From positions 1 through 40,472 of the IMG/VR virus record IMGVR_UViG_3300046656_000113: DNA of 40,472 bases; one strand, given 5' to 3'. Position 1 is the stretch's first letter. Every line of letters begins with the position of its first letter. This DNA comes from a virus. The position numbers were made by a program, and so were the translations under genes. The notes under the pieces were generated by a model. The model was not told where the DNA came from, searched no databases, and was given only the letters and a program-made list of their open reading frames with translations. Positions 8,414 to 16,184 of this stretch are shown here, piece by piece.

Positions 8414-9162
8414 GAGACCGCGAAGTTTGCATAATTGGCCGTCACGGGCTGATCGGCGCCGCCCTGGCGAAACACTTCGGCGACGTCACGCCGTTCCCGG
8501 TCGCGGAAACCCGGATCCTATTCCATTTCGGCTCGTATGTTCACCCGACCTTTGAGCAGAACCCGACCTATCTGATGCAGAGGGAGCTCGAGGAGTTCGC
8601 GAGGCTCCTGCCGTATTGCTACGAGCGCGGGATTCAGTTCGTTTACCCCTCGAGCGCGCTGGTCTACGAGCGGGAAACTCAGTTCTCCAGGTTCAAAAAA
8701 ACACTCGAGCAAATGGCCGGCTGTTTCGACACCCGGACGCTCGGCCTCCGGATTTTCCCGGTATACGGTCCCGGCGAGGACCGGACCGTGATCTCGAAAT
8801 GGGCGCGCCAGATGGCCCGCGGCGAGGCGCCTGTCGTTTATGGCGACGGCGAGCAGTCTCGAGCCTTTATCTATATCGACGACGTCGTCGATCAAATCCT
8901 GACGCTCGTCGAGCGATGCGCGCACCGGTCCGGCGTTCACGATGTCGGCTCGGACACTCGGATCGTCTTTAACGACATCGTCGGCGAGATAAACAGGCAA
9001 CTCGGGACCGAGATCAAGCCGCGATACGTCAATCGGCCCTCGAGTTATTCGGAGGGCTTCGTTTGTCCGAATCCCTTGCCGGTAAAAGTCCCCCTCAACG
9101 TCGGAATCAGAAACATTTTGAAGGCGCTGGAATGCTCAAACCTCGAACTGTCACGGCAGTAA
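8410..9162 (+). CDS. NAD-dependent epimerase/dehydratase-like protein (extended SDR), catalytic Tyr replaced
   Basis: This 250-residue protein has a Rossmann-type N-terminus with CIIGRHGLIGAALA (glycines at 10, 13, 16), the VYPSSALVY strand (78-86), and a C-terminal half with YIDDVVDQI and a substrate-binding-like IFPVYGPGE. It belongs with nucleotide-sugar epimerases and dehydratases. At the place of the Y-x-x-x-K catalytic pair the sequence reads F92-S-R-F-K96, followed by the expected E100, so the general acid/base tyrosine seems absent. Activity may be altered or lost. The ATG at 8410 overlaps the previous stop as ATGA. Confidence 0.88.
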   Translation: MRDREVCIIGRHGLIGAALAKHFGDVTPFPVAETRILFHFGSYVHPTFEQNPTYLMQRELEEFARLLPYCYERGIQFVYPSSALVYERETQFSRFKKTLEQMAGCFDTRTLGLRIFPVYGPGEDRTVISKWARQMARGEAPVVYGDGEQSRAFIYIDDVVDQILTLVERCAHRSGVHDVGSDTRIVFNDIVGEINRQLGTEIKPRYVNRPSSYSEGFVCPNPLPVKVPLNVGIRNILKALECSNLELSRQ

Positions 9163-9689
9163 TCCCGACCCGCGGCGACGTCAGCCTCGGCGCGCTGACG
9201 GATCACCTGCGCTCGTATCCCGAGATCGGCGAGATCCGTTTCGTCATCGGCGACACGCCGTTTAATAGATATCGGGCGATGCTCGAGGAGTCGGGCTCGG
9301 AGATTTTCCTCACACAGGACGACGACTGCGTAACGGACCTCCGCCCGCTGCTCGATGCCTACGACCGCGCGGTCATCGTCAACGCAATGACTCGCGAGCA
9401 TGCGGCGCAGTACCAAGGGAACCAAACGCTGATCGGATTCGGGGCGCTGTTTCATCGAGACCTAGTCAGTTATGCGTTCTACGGATGGAACTGGCAGCGC
9501 GACGACCTGTTTTATCGCGAGTCCGATCGGATTTTCCCGACCGTCATTCCGCATAAGACGGTTTTCCCTCAGATCAGTATTTTGCCGCATGCGAGCGCGC
9601 CGAATCGCCTCTGGAAGCAACCGGACCACAACTCAGCGCGCCTCGAAATGAATAGGCGAATTTTCGACATGACAGGGATCCCGGCATGA
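9132..9689 (+). CDS. Glycosyltransferase, GT2-like
   Basis: This 185-residue protein starts VTAVIPTRGDVSLG near its N-terminus and has LTQDDDCVTD near residues 67-76. Together these are the opening strand and D-x-D-like motif of a small GT-A glycosyltransferase. It is shorter than most family members, so it may lack part of the acceptor domain. The start at 9132 overlaps the end of the epimerase-like gene by 31 bases and is preceded by GAAGG. The next gene begins in its stop codon region (ATGA). The nucleotide-sugar donor cannot be inferred. Confidence 0.85.
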   Translation: MLKPRTVTAVIPTRGDVSLGALTDHLRSYPEIGEIRFVIGDTPFNRYRAMLEESGSEIFLTQDDDCVTDLRPLLDAYDRAVIVNAMTREHAAQYQGNQTLIGFGALFHRDLVSYAFYGWNWQRDDLFYRESDRIFPTVIPHKTVFPQISILPHASAPNRLWKQPDHNSARLEMNRRIFDMTGIPA

Positions 9690-10384
9690 TCGACCTAATC
9701 CACCTGTCGCACAACCGCCTGGAGTTCACGAAGGCGAGCCTCGCGGCGCTCGAGGCGAATACCAACTGGGCAAAGGTCGGTCGGCTGATCCTCTACGACG
9801 ACAACTCACAGGACGGGACTCGCGAATTCCTCGAGGCGTGGGCGCGCGAAACCCTGATCGGGACCGATGTCGAATTACGTTTCGGGACTTTCGGGCACCC
9901 GGTAAACGTGATGCTCGATTTCCTCAGAAACCTCCAACGCCATAGCATTTTCGGAAAAATCGATTCCGACACGATGGTCCCGCCGGCGTGGCTCGATCAA
10001 TGCCTCGACGTGATGGATCGGCGCCCCGAGCTCGACCTGCTCGGAATCGAGGCGATGAATCCCGTCGACGACTGTCCGCAGAAACGGAGCTACACCGACG
10101 CGCGATTTATCGGCGGGATCGGCCTCATGAGGGCCGCGGTATTTTTCCAGAATCCCGGCCTCGGGCCGAGCGGTCGCTATTTCGGCTTTACGGAATGGCA
10201 GGAGCGAAACCCAATCGTTAAAAAGGGTTGGTTGAATCCATCGCTCCCTGTTTTCCTCCTCGACCGAGTCCCCCTCGAGCCCTGGCGATCGCTCTCGAAA
10301 GAGTACACGGAACGATTCGGACAGCGCGACTGGGGTCCCTACGACATGAACATGGCCGCAATGTGGGAATGGTGGCGCCGATGA
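9686..10384 (+). CDS. Glycosyltransferase, family 2
   Basis: This 232-residue protein has a compact GT-A layout: IDLIHLSHNRLEFTKASL at the start, LILYDDNSQDGTREFL near residues 34-49 (the typical V-D-D-x-S-x-D-x-T motif), and FGKIDSDTMVP near 90-100 holding the D-x-D metal site. These are direct family 2 signatures. It starts at an ATGA junction with the previous gene and ends in an ATGA junction with the next. The acceptor is probably a phage or host surface glycan, by context only. Confidence 0.92.
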   Translation: MIDLIHLSHNRLEFTKASLAALEANTNWAKVGRLILYDDNSQDGTREFLEAWARETLIGTDVELRFGTFGHPVNVMLDFLRNLQRHSIFGKIDSDTMVPPAWLDQCLDVMDRRPELDLLGIEAMNPVDDCPQKRSYTDARFIGGIGLMRAAVFFQNPGLGPSGRYFGFTEWQERNPIVKKGWLNPSLPVFLLDRVPLEPWRSLSKEYTERFGQRDWGPYDMNMAAMWEWWRR

Positions 10385-10746
10385 TCAACAGCGGTCTCAA
10401 CTTGGGACAGGTCATCACGCTCCTCTCGAAACGTCCAGGGGATCACCTGTGCGCCTTTGACTTCGGTGGGACCCGACCCGCGGGCGTCGGCTCCTATCGC
10501 GGGTTCTATGAGGACCTCGCTATCGGCTTCGAGGAAGACAACTCAGCCACCGTCGCCGAGGTTCTGGCAACGCTGAAGGCCGCGATCGGAGAAACCTTCC
10601 ACGGATGGAAGGGCGGCGAATATCGGATGAAAGAAAGCAGCACGGTCTGGGTCGCGAACCGCGGCAACACGTCCGACACCTTCATCAAAGGGCTTCGGGA
10701 CTGCGATTACATGACCATCATCGAAACGGACTGGGAGGCATCGTGA
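10381..10746 (+). CDS. Conserved-type phage protein of unknown function
   Basis: This 121-residue protein contains DFGGTRPAGVGSYRGFYEDL followed later by FHGWKGGEYRMKESSTVWVA. I associate this combination with a small domain found in many phages, but I know of no established function. It has no visible membrane segment or catalytic motif. It is embedded in the carbohydrate run, overlapping both neighbours by 4 bases (ATGA upstream, GTGA downstream). It may be co-expressed with the cluster without being an enzyme. Confidence 0.82.
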   Translation: MINSGLNLGQVITLLSKRPGDHLCAFDFGGTRPAGVGSYRGFYEDLAIGFEEDNSATVAEVLATLKAAIGETFHGWKGGEYRMKESSTVWVANRGNTSDTFIKGLRDCDYMTIIETDWEAS

Positions 10747-11453
10747 ACATCGTCGGAATGATGCGGATCAAGAACGAGGGGCGGTGGATCGAGCGGGTCC
10801 TGCGGTCCATGATGGCCGTCTGCGAGCGGATCTACATCCTCGACGATCACTCGACCGACGAGACGGTCGCGATCTGCCGGCGCTTTTCTCAGGTAACTCT
10901 CTGGAATTCCGAGTTCGAGGGCGTTCAGGAAACGCGGGATAAAAACTGGCTCCTGTCGAAAATCGAGGAGCGAGTCCCGGCCGGGACCTGGATTATCGCG
11001 ATCGACGGCGACGAGGAGATCGCGCCAGGCGGCGCCGAGGTCATCCGATGGATCGCGGAAAACCCGCATTCGCCGGACGCGGTCCGATTCCATGTTCAAT
11101 ATCTCTGGGACTCCGAGACGCAATGGAGGACCGACGGGATCTATCTCGATTTTCACCGGCCTTCTATGTTTCGGCTCGTCCCCCTGCAGAGGTTTTTCTC
11201 CGCGGCCGGCGGCGGTTTTCACTGCGGGAATGTTCCCGACGGCGGCGGCGCCCCGCGGGCCGAGGTCCGCCTCCTGCATTACGGCTACCTCCACCGGGAG
11301 GATCGGATCCGGAAGTTCGAATGGTACAACGCCGCCGACAAGCAACCGATACCGGAGCTCGAGGACGGATATCGACACATGGTCATCGGCGACCTTTTCC
11401 CGGCTGACTCCGAGTTTCGACACGGCGGGCCGCTACAAATGAGGTCGCTATGA
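10743..11453 (+). CDS. Glycosyltransferase, family 2
   Basis: This 236-residue protein opens with NIVGMMRIKNEGRWIERVL, then YILDDHSTDETVAI (about 31-44) and WIIAIDGDEEIAP (about 82-94). This is the classic arrangement of GT2 transferases of the waaE/KdtX-like type: acceptor Asn-Glu, nucleotide-binding D-D-x-S-x-D, and the D-G-D-E metal site. The GTG start at 10743 overlaps the preceding stop as GTGA; the frame is open further upstream but only inside the neighbouring gene. It closes the carbohydrate run and overlaps the head-tail connector start by 4 bases, tying the cluster to late gene translation. Confidence 0.93.
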   Translation: MNIVGMMRIKNEGRWIERVLRSMMAVCERIYILDDHSTDETVAICRRFSQVTLWNSEFEGVQETRDKNWLLSKIEERVPAGTWIIAIDGDEEIAPGGAEVIRWIAENPHSPDAVRFHVQYLWDSETQWRTDGIYLDFHRPSMFRLVPLQRFFSAAGGGFHCGNVPDGGGAPRAEVRLLHYGYLHREDRIRKFEWYNAADKQPIPELEDGYRHMVIGDLFPADSEFRHGGPLQMRSL

Positions 11454-12049
11454 GTCTGAACGCGAACGCGATCGTATCGCTCGCCGAGGGGAAGGCGTTC
11501 CTCGAGGAAAACGGCAACGCGAAGGACACGCTAATCGAGAGGCTAATCAATTCGATCTCGACCCAGATCGAGGCCGCGGTCGCGAGAAAAGTCGCGCAGC
11601 AAACACTGACCGCCTATCGGATGGACGGCAACGGATCGACCTCGATGAGGTTTCCGCATACGCCTCTGAAATCGATCTCCTCGCTGGTCTCGAAAAGCCC
11701 TGTCGACGACACGACGCTGACGACGTTTACCAGTTTCTCGATCATCAATCCAAATACCGGAAACGTCCTGCTGACCGCGGGAGAGGTTTTCCCATGCGGC
11801 CGGGACAATATCGTCGCGACGATGTCGGTCGGATATGCAACGTCGCCGGCGGAGGATAACGACCTCTCGACGTTCAAGCTCGCGACGCTCATGCAACTGA
11901 AAAACAATTTCAAGCGATACGAGTCCCAGGAGATCGGCCTGCTCGGGCATTCAATGCCGAATGGCGCCGTGACACTCGCGCCGCCTCGAGGGCTCCTGCT
12001 CGAGGTCCTCGAGATGATTCGGCCGTTTACGGCGCAGAGGCTCGCCTGA
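11450..12049 (+). CDS. Head-tail connector protein, gp6-like
   Basis: This 199-residue protein has the start expected of head-tail adaptors: SLAEGKAFLEENGNAKDTLI, then a helical segment IERLINSISTQIEAAVARK and later HTPLKSIS. HK97 gp6/YqbG-like proteins bind below the portal and receive the tail. The C-terminal helix with LATLMQLKNNFKRYE also fits. It resumes the canonical structural order after the accessory block and overlaps the next gene as TGATG. Confidence 0.88.
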   Translation: MSLNANAIVSLAEGKAFLEENGNAKDTLIERLINSISTQIEAAVARKVAQQTLTAYRMDGNGSTSMRFPHTPLKSISSLVSKSPVDDTTLTTFTSFSIINPNTGNVLLTAGEVFPCGRDNIVATMSVGYATSPAEDNDLSTFKLATLMQLKNNFKRYESQEIGLLGHSMPNGAVTLAPPRGLLLEVLEMIRPFTAQRLA

Positions 12050-12510
12050 TGTCGATCGAGATCATCGGCCTCGAGAAGCTCTCGGACATCGTCGAGGCGA
12101 TCCCGGCGCGGATCCAGAAGGGGACCGACAAGGGAATTCGCAAGCTGACGAGCGAGGCCCGGCGCCTCCTGCGTCAGAGGATGTCTTTTAAGGGCGACGA
12201 CACGCCCCCCGACATGCTCGGAACTGTCACCGGATACACCCGAAAGGGCGTTAGAAGGGCAACATTCCGCGACGGCGAGGGCCTCGTCGGAAAAGTTTAT
12301 GTCGGAAGTAAAGGATTCAGCCAAACGCCGACGCCTGGGACCATTGCGGCGATCAACGTCGCCGGCGCCCCTGCGAGGACGCGCGGCGGGGCGCTCCCGG
12401 CTCGCGATTTCTTTATGCCGGTCCGCGAGTCCGTTCGCAATTTGGCCGGCGACTGGATCGACGCCGCGGTCGCCGACGAGCTTGTCCGGCCTCTGACGGA
12501 GGTCCTCTGA
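12049..12510 (+). CDS. HK97 gp10-like neck/tail completion protein
   Basis: This 153-residue protein fits the HK97 gp10-like family: an N-terminal helix pair (GLEKLSDIVEAIPARIQKG, then IRKLTSEARRLLRQ), a basic central stretch, and the C-terminal PARDFFMPVRESV motif that is typical of these proteins. Family members sit at the head-tail interface and help stop DNA leaking and join the tail. Order between connector and tail terminator agrees. Both ends use TGATG overlaps. Confidence 0.88.
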   Translation: MSIEIIGLEKLSDIVEAIPARIQKGTDKGIRKLTSEARRLLRQRMSFKGDDTPPDMLGTVTGYTRKGVRRATFRDGEGLVGKVYVGSKGFSQTPTPGTIAAINVAGAPARTRGGALPARDFFMPVRESVRNLAGDWIDAAVADELVRPLTEVL

Positions 12511-12569
12511 TGGTTACGCCTCAACTGGAGTCTGAATTGATCGCGCTGACCGGAGCCGTGAAACCCTGA
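12510..12569 (+). CDS. Possible 19-residue coupling ORF
   Basis: A 19-codon frame (MVTPQLESELIALTGAVKP) starts at an ATG overlapping the gp10-like stop (TGATG) and ends in a TGA that overlaps the next start (TGATG). Translation of this short frame would carry ribosomes exactly to the tail terminator gene. It could encode a real micropeptide, be the remnant of a longer gene, or act only as a coupling leader. There is no independent ribosome site. Confidence 0.4.
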   Translation: MVTPQLESELIALTGAVKP

Positions 12570-13051
12570 TGGCGCCGCCGATCCTCCCTCGAGCGGAAGT
12601 CCTCGACGATCTCCGAACGGCGCTCCTGCAGATCAATGGCGCGCCGAATTGGAACTACCAGATAAAGACGGTCCAGATCGGCCGCGACATTACGCGGAAG
12701 TTCAACGTAAGCGACCTCCCGCTCGTCATGCTCGATCCGCAGGAGGACGTCGAGGAGCGCGAAACGATGGGCGGGGCGACGGCAAACCGGCATCATCGAC
12801 GATGGAGCATCGAGCTTACGGCGGTCTGTAAGCCGGACTCCGACGCGGATATTCGCGCCGAGGGCGAGCGATTCCTGGCCGACATTATGAAAAAACTTCT
12901 GACGATTACGGTCGGAGCGAATAGCGCCGGCATCGTCATGATCGCCAGGCGGATCCTCGGCGCCGAGAATTTCGAACGATCGGAAAATAAAACGGTTTTT
13001 GTGGGCGTCGACCTGGACGTGATCTATCAGGTCGTGGCGAGGGATTTATAA
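12569..13051 (+). CDS. Tail terminator-like protein
   Basis: This 160-residue protein lies at the usual place of the tail terminator (gpU/HK97 gp11 type), between neck and tail tube genes. The sequence is an alpha/beta mix: an N-terminal helix with PRAEVLDDLRTALLQI, a long hydrophobic-polar beta section including SIELTAVCK, and RFLADIMKKLLTI near residues 106-118. This agrees with the fold that caps the tail tube and joins it to the head. The call is by order and general pattern. Confidence 0.78.
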   Translation: MAPPILPRAEVLDDLRTALLQINGAPNWNYQIKTVQIGRDITRKFNVSDLPLVMLDPQEDVEERETMGGATANRHHRRWSIELTAVCKPDSDADIRAEGERFLADIMKKLLTITVGANSAGIVMIARRILGAENFERSENKTVFVGVDLDVIYQVVARDL

Positions 13052-13054
13052 ACT

Positions 13055-13555
13055 ATGGCAACTAACGCGGTTTACCAAAAAGAAGGCTCGGCGATCACGT
13101 TTCAGGACGCGAGCGGAACTGTCGTGATGGCGACCAATAACCTCGCTACTGTCAACGGCGTCACGTCGGCAGAGTACGACCGCGGATCAACGGGGCCGCT
13201 CGCGATGTGGTTCAAGTGGGAAGCGACCGTGCGATGGAAGACGAGCCTTGTCCTCGGCGACCCTCTACGGATTTACGCTCGCGGATACGACACGCCAGGG
13301 AACATCTATCCCGCAGCGTCGGCGACAGCGATAACGCCGGAAACAAAATTCAACGACTGGGTGTTGGTGGACACCGTGTATTGCAGCGTGGCGACCGCAT
13401 CGCAGGCGTTTTACAAGTCAGGGCTCATCTACCTTCCGGGGCGCTATCTCATGATCGGCGTCTGGAACGGATCGACGGTCAATCTCGAAGCAACAAACAA
13501 CCTGACGGCCGTGACCTTAACGCCTCTCTTCGACGACATACAGGCGGCAGCATGA
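13055..13555 (+). CDS. Beta-rich virion-associated protein, function unknown
   Basis: This 166-residue protein is rich in Thr, Ala, Gly and aromatic residues with no cysteine-rich or catalytic motif. It looks like a beta-sandwich structural protein, with a stretch such as FYKSGLIYLPGRYLMIGVWN that could form core strands. It sits among tail-module genes and is followed by a 4-base overlap with a very short gene. I do not recognise its family. A decoration or minor tail role is inference from position. Confidence 0.8.
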   Translation: MATNAVYQKEGSAITFQDASGTVVMATNNLATVNGVTSAEYDRGSTGPLAMWFKWEATVRWKTSLVLGDPLRIYARGYDTPGNIYPAASATAITPETKFNDWVLVDTVYCSVATASQAFYKSGLIYLPGRYLMIGVWNGSTVNLEATNNLTAVTLTPLFDDIQAAA

Positions 13556-13659
13556 GCGTAAACACCGGAGGCCCGAACCTTGCGGCCCGAGCCTCCTTCT
13601 ACTGCCAGCGCCTTTTCAGGTTAGCTGAACAGCAACTCCCTGGGGGCATCTTAGCATGA
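13552..13659 (+). CDS. 35-residue coupled ORF, function unknown
   Basis: A 35-codon frame begins with ATGA overlapping the preceding stop and ends with ATGA overlapping the next start at 13656. Its product begins MSVNTGGPNLAARASFYCQR and has a basic centre. Being hooked at both ends by overlapping start/stop codons makes translation likely. The product has no recognised domain and may serve mainly as a coupling bridge. Confidence 0.5.
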   Translation: MSVNTGGPNLAARASFYCQRLFRLAEQQLPGGILA

Positions 13660-14078
13660 CGATCAATCTGGCAGCACTCAAGACGGAACTGACCACGGAC
13701 CCCGCGGCCCTCGGCTATGCGGCATTCCTGCCGATGTCGGATGCCAAGCCGCTCCTGGCGATCATCAACGCGGTCCCGCCCTTGGCGACCGCGAATCTCG
13801 GCGTCCAGGACGTTTCGGCGAGGGATCTGATAAACGCGATCGACCCCTCGGAGATCCAGTCCTTCTCGGCGTCTCAGTCGCAGATGATCTCCTGGATCGT
13901 TGCGGCAGGCGGTCTGTCCGTCGATAGCTTCACTCAGGCGAATGCGATCTTCCCGGCGGGCAATTCGCGGACGGCGTTCATGAAACTTTTGAAGCGCAAA
14001 CCGACGCGGGCTGAGCAACTATTCGGGCGTGACACGATCGTTACCGTATTCGATCTTTCGGCGGCGCTCGCGCTATGA
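13656..14078 (+). CDS. Conserved-type phage protein, probably tail-associated
   Basis: This 140-residue protein starts MTINLAALKTELTTDPAALG and ends with a KRKPTRAEQLFGRDTIVT segment. I recognise this layout (LK-x-EL-x-x-DP start, S/TRAE-x-LFG near the end) from proteins in tail modules of many siphoviruses, but I know of no assigned function. It is helical and alanine-rich. It overlaps the next gene as ATGA. Confidence 0.84.
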   Translation: MTINLAALKTELTTDPAALGYAAFLPMSDAKPLLAIINAVPPLATANLGVQDVSARDLINAIDPSEIQSFSASQSQMISWIVAAGGLSVDSFTQANAIFPAGNSRTAFMKLLKRKPTRAEQLFGRDTIVTVFDLSAALAL

Positions 14079-15373
14079 GCCTGATTCAAGTAGGTCCAGG
14101 GGTCCGCCTGCCGGATCGGGCGCTTCTTTTCGGGCAAGCAAACTCCGACCGCGTGGACCTCGGCACAGGTTCGGCAATCGACGATATGGCGATTTCGACT
14201 TGTGTCGTTCTCGCCTACTTCACGACAACGCCGTCTGACGGACAGATTGTCTTTTTCAAAGGACTAACCGGCGCGAATGGCCGCTGGACTTGCGTATTCA
14301 CGGACTCCGGCTCCGGGATGTCTTTGACGGCGGCCCGCCGACGAGTCACGGCAGGCTCCAACGTCGAAGGAATACTCACAAGATACAAAGCGTGGGGGCT
14401 TAACAAGTGGGTATGGTTGGCCTTTATTTCAGACACGACCGCCGACCTGGGCAACAGAGCACTTATCGGCGATTTCAACACCCCCTTTGGCGACCCCTCT
14501 AGTTACACGGTTCGAACTGCTGGCAGTGGGACCGTGACCTCTAACGCCGGGTCAACCGCATGGTGGGGCAATAACAGCAACTTGACGGCGGGATTACCTG
14601 CCGGGTCTCGGCTGGCCGCTGGATGGGTATTCCCTCGGGCGCTGAACAACAACGAACTCGAATTCATCCGAACTACCGGAGCCGCACCTGCTGGCGCCGT
14701 GCTAACCACGCTACACGGCGACAACGGCACATCCATTCAACCCAACATTTCAGGTGGGACCGGCCTCAACGGCACGGTAACAGGGGCAACGCAGGCAAGC
14801 GGTCCGGCGTGGGAATACGCGAGACGGGTTAAGCCGAGACGGACGTATTTCGCGCCGACCGCATCGGCATATTCTCTGGCACTCGCGCAGGGCTCCTACG
14901 CGCTCACCGGACAGACCGTCGGGCTTAAGGCGGCGCGTCAGATCGTCGCGGCCCAGGGCTCCTACGCGCTGACGGGTCAGGCTGTAGCGCTCAAGGCCGA
15001 TCGGCGCGCCGCGCTCGCCCAAGGGTCTTATTCCCTGACCGGACAGTCCTCGATCCTGACAGCGCAGCGGCGAATCGTTCCGGCGCAGGGCGCCTACAAC
15101 CTGACCGGTCAGGACATCAACCTAACGCTCGCCCACGGCTTCGTCCTGACGATGTCGGGCGGGTCTTATGCGCTGGCAGGACAGGCGCTGACGCTCAAGG
15201 CTGCGCGCGCGCTGGGCGTTCCGTTCGGCTCCTACGTCATCGATGGTCAGGCGGCGGGGCTGACTTATTCCGGGAACCTGATCGTGACGCCGTCCGGCCG
15301 AATTATCCCTATAGCTCGCGAGATTCGAACGCTCGCGATCGCATCTGAAAACAGAATTTTCCCTGTGAGTTAG
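14075..15373 (+). CDS. LamG-like domain plus tandem-repeat virion protein
   Basis: This 432-residue protein has an N-terminal half (about 20-235) that resembles a concanavalin/LamG-type beta sandwich (for example NSDRVDLGTG and LAAGWVFPRALNNNELEFI). Its C-terminal part has six tandem units of about 22 residues built on AQGSYALTGQxVxLKAxR (about 265-400). The final RIIPIAREIRTLAIASENR pattern is common at the end of phage structural proteins. LamG folds often bind carbohydrates, so a surface-binding role is plausible. Repeats 1 and 2 keep a 66-base DNA period. Confidence 0.82.
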   Translation: MSLIQVGPGVRLPDRALLFGQANSDRVDLGTGSAIDDMAISTCVVLAYFTTTPSDGQIVFFKGLTGANGRWTCVFTDSGSGMSLTAARRRVTAGSNVEGILTRYKAWGLNKWVWLAFISDTTADLGNRALIGDFNTPFGDPSSYTVRTAGSGTVTSNAGSTAWWGNNSNLTAGLPAGSRLAAGWVFPRALNNNELEFIRTTGAAPAGAVLTTLHGDNGTSIQPNISGGTGLNGTVTGATQASGPAWEYARRVKPRRTYFAPTASAYSLALAQGSYALTGQTVGLKAARQIVAAQGSYALTGQAVALKADRRAALAQGSYSLTGQSSILTAQRRIVPAQGAYNLTGQDINLTLAHGFVLTMSGGSYALAGQALTLKAARALGVPFGSYVIDGQAAGLTYSGNLIVTPSGRIIPIAREIRTLAIASENRIFPVS

Positions 15374-15381
15374 GAGAGCAA

Positions 15382-15792
15382 ATGGCGACATACGTAAAGT
15401 TTCAACCGTTCGTGGAAAAGCTGGCCGAGAAGGTTTTTAACCTCCAGTCCGACACGCTGAAGGTCGCCCTGACCAACGTGGCGCCGTCGGCGGCGAATGC
15501 CATCCTTACGGACATCACCGAGATCGCCTACACGTTTTGCTCGGCGCGCGCGCTGACGGTCTCGAGCTCGGCGCAAACGAGCGGCACTTACAAGCTCGTC
15601 ATCGCGGATCTGATCCTGACCGCGACCGGCGGCGCCGTCGGCCCGTTCCGGTACGTTGTGATCTACGACGACACCGCGGCCAGCGACGACCTGATCTGTT
15701 ACTTCGACTACGGGTCCGCGATCACGCTCGCCGACACCGAAACACTGACGCTCGATTTCGACGCCTCTAACGGGCTCCTCCAGATCGCCTGA
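15382..15792 (+). CDS. Conserved-type phage structural protein, function unknown
   Basis: This 136-residue protein starts MATYVKFQPFVEKLAEKVF and contains LQSDTLKVALTNVAPS near residues 21-36. I recognise this beginning from a widespread siphovirus tail-module protein of unassigned function. The rest is beta-rich with GPFRYVVIYDD and LICYFDYG. A GGAGAG ribosome site precedes the ATG. It may be a decoration or tip protein. Confidence 0.85.
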   Translation: MATYVKFQPFVEKLAEKVFNLQSDTLKVALTNVAPSAANAILTDITEIAYTFCSARALTVSSSAQTSGTYKLVIADLILTATGGAVGPFRYVVIYDDTAASDDLICYFDYGSAITLADTETLTLDFDASNGLLQIA

Positions 15793-15794
15793 TC

Positions 15795-16097
15795 ATGATC
15801 ACACTCGTAAAGGACCCGAATGCGGTCCTCGATTACAAGTTCGACTGGAAGGCGCTGACCAACGGGAGCGGGCCGAGCGACTGGCTCGCGGCCGGCGAAA
15901 CGATCTCGACGATCACGATCACGGCGGCGAGCGGGCTCACGGTCAACAGTTCGTCGATCACCGATACGAGCACGAGCGCGACCGTCTGGCTCTCGGGCGG
16001 GACCGCCGGCACCGAATACACGCTCGCCTGCAAGATCACAACGTCAGCAGGGCGCACCGATGAACGGACGATAACTATCTCGGTCAGGGATCGATAG
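15795..16097 (+). CDS. Fiber-tail adaptor-like protein
   Basis: This 100-residue protein has an all-beta, Thr/Ser-rich sequence with AVLDYKFDWKAL near the start, DWLAAGETISTITIT in the middle and VWLSGGTAGTEYTLACKITT followed by RTDERTITI. This matches the small Ig-like proteins annotated in phages as fiber-tail adaptors, which join receptor-binding or decoration parts to the tail. It follows the previous gene by 2 bases and is closed by a terminator before the tail tube gene. Confidence 0.85.
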   Translation: MITLVKDPNAVLDYKFDWKALTNGSGPSDWLAAGETISTITITAASGLTVNSSSITDTSTSATVWLSGGTAGTEYTLACKITTSAGRTDERTITISVRDR

Positions 16098-16147
16098 CGG
16101 AAAACCAACTCTAACAATTTCGGATTCAACGAAGGGCGGCACCCAAC

Positions 16148-16170
16148 AAGGGCGCGGCCCTTTTTGTTTT
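16148..16170 (+). terminator. Rho-independent terminator before the tail tube gene
   Basis: AAGGGC-GCG-GCCCTT forms a 6-bp stem with a 3-base loop, followed by TTTTGTTTT. It lies in the 87-base gap before the major tail protein and would separate transcription of the upstream small virion genes, or trim it partially, from the tail operon. Confidence 0.7.
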
Positions 16171-16184
16171 AAGGAGGCCCACAA

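Noticed and set aside
14880-15260. DNA repeat array of a mobile element or CRISPR
   Set aside because: The 66-base repeats encode degenerate 22-residue protein repeats in frame and have no unique spacers.
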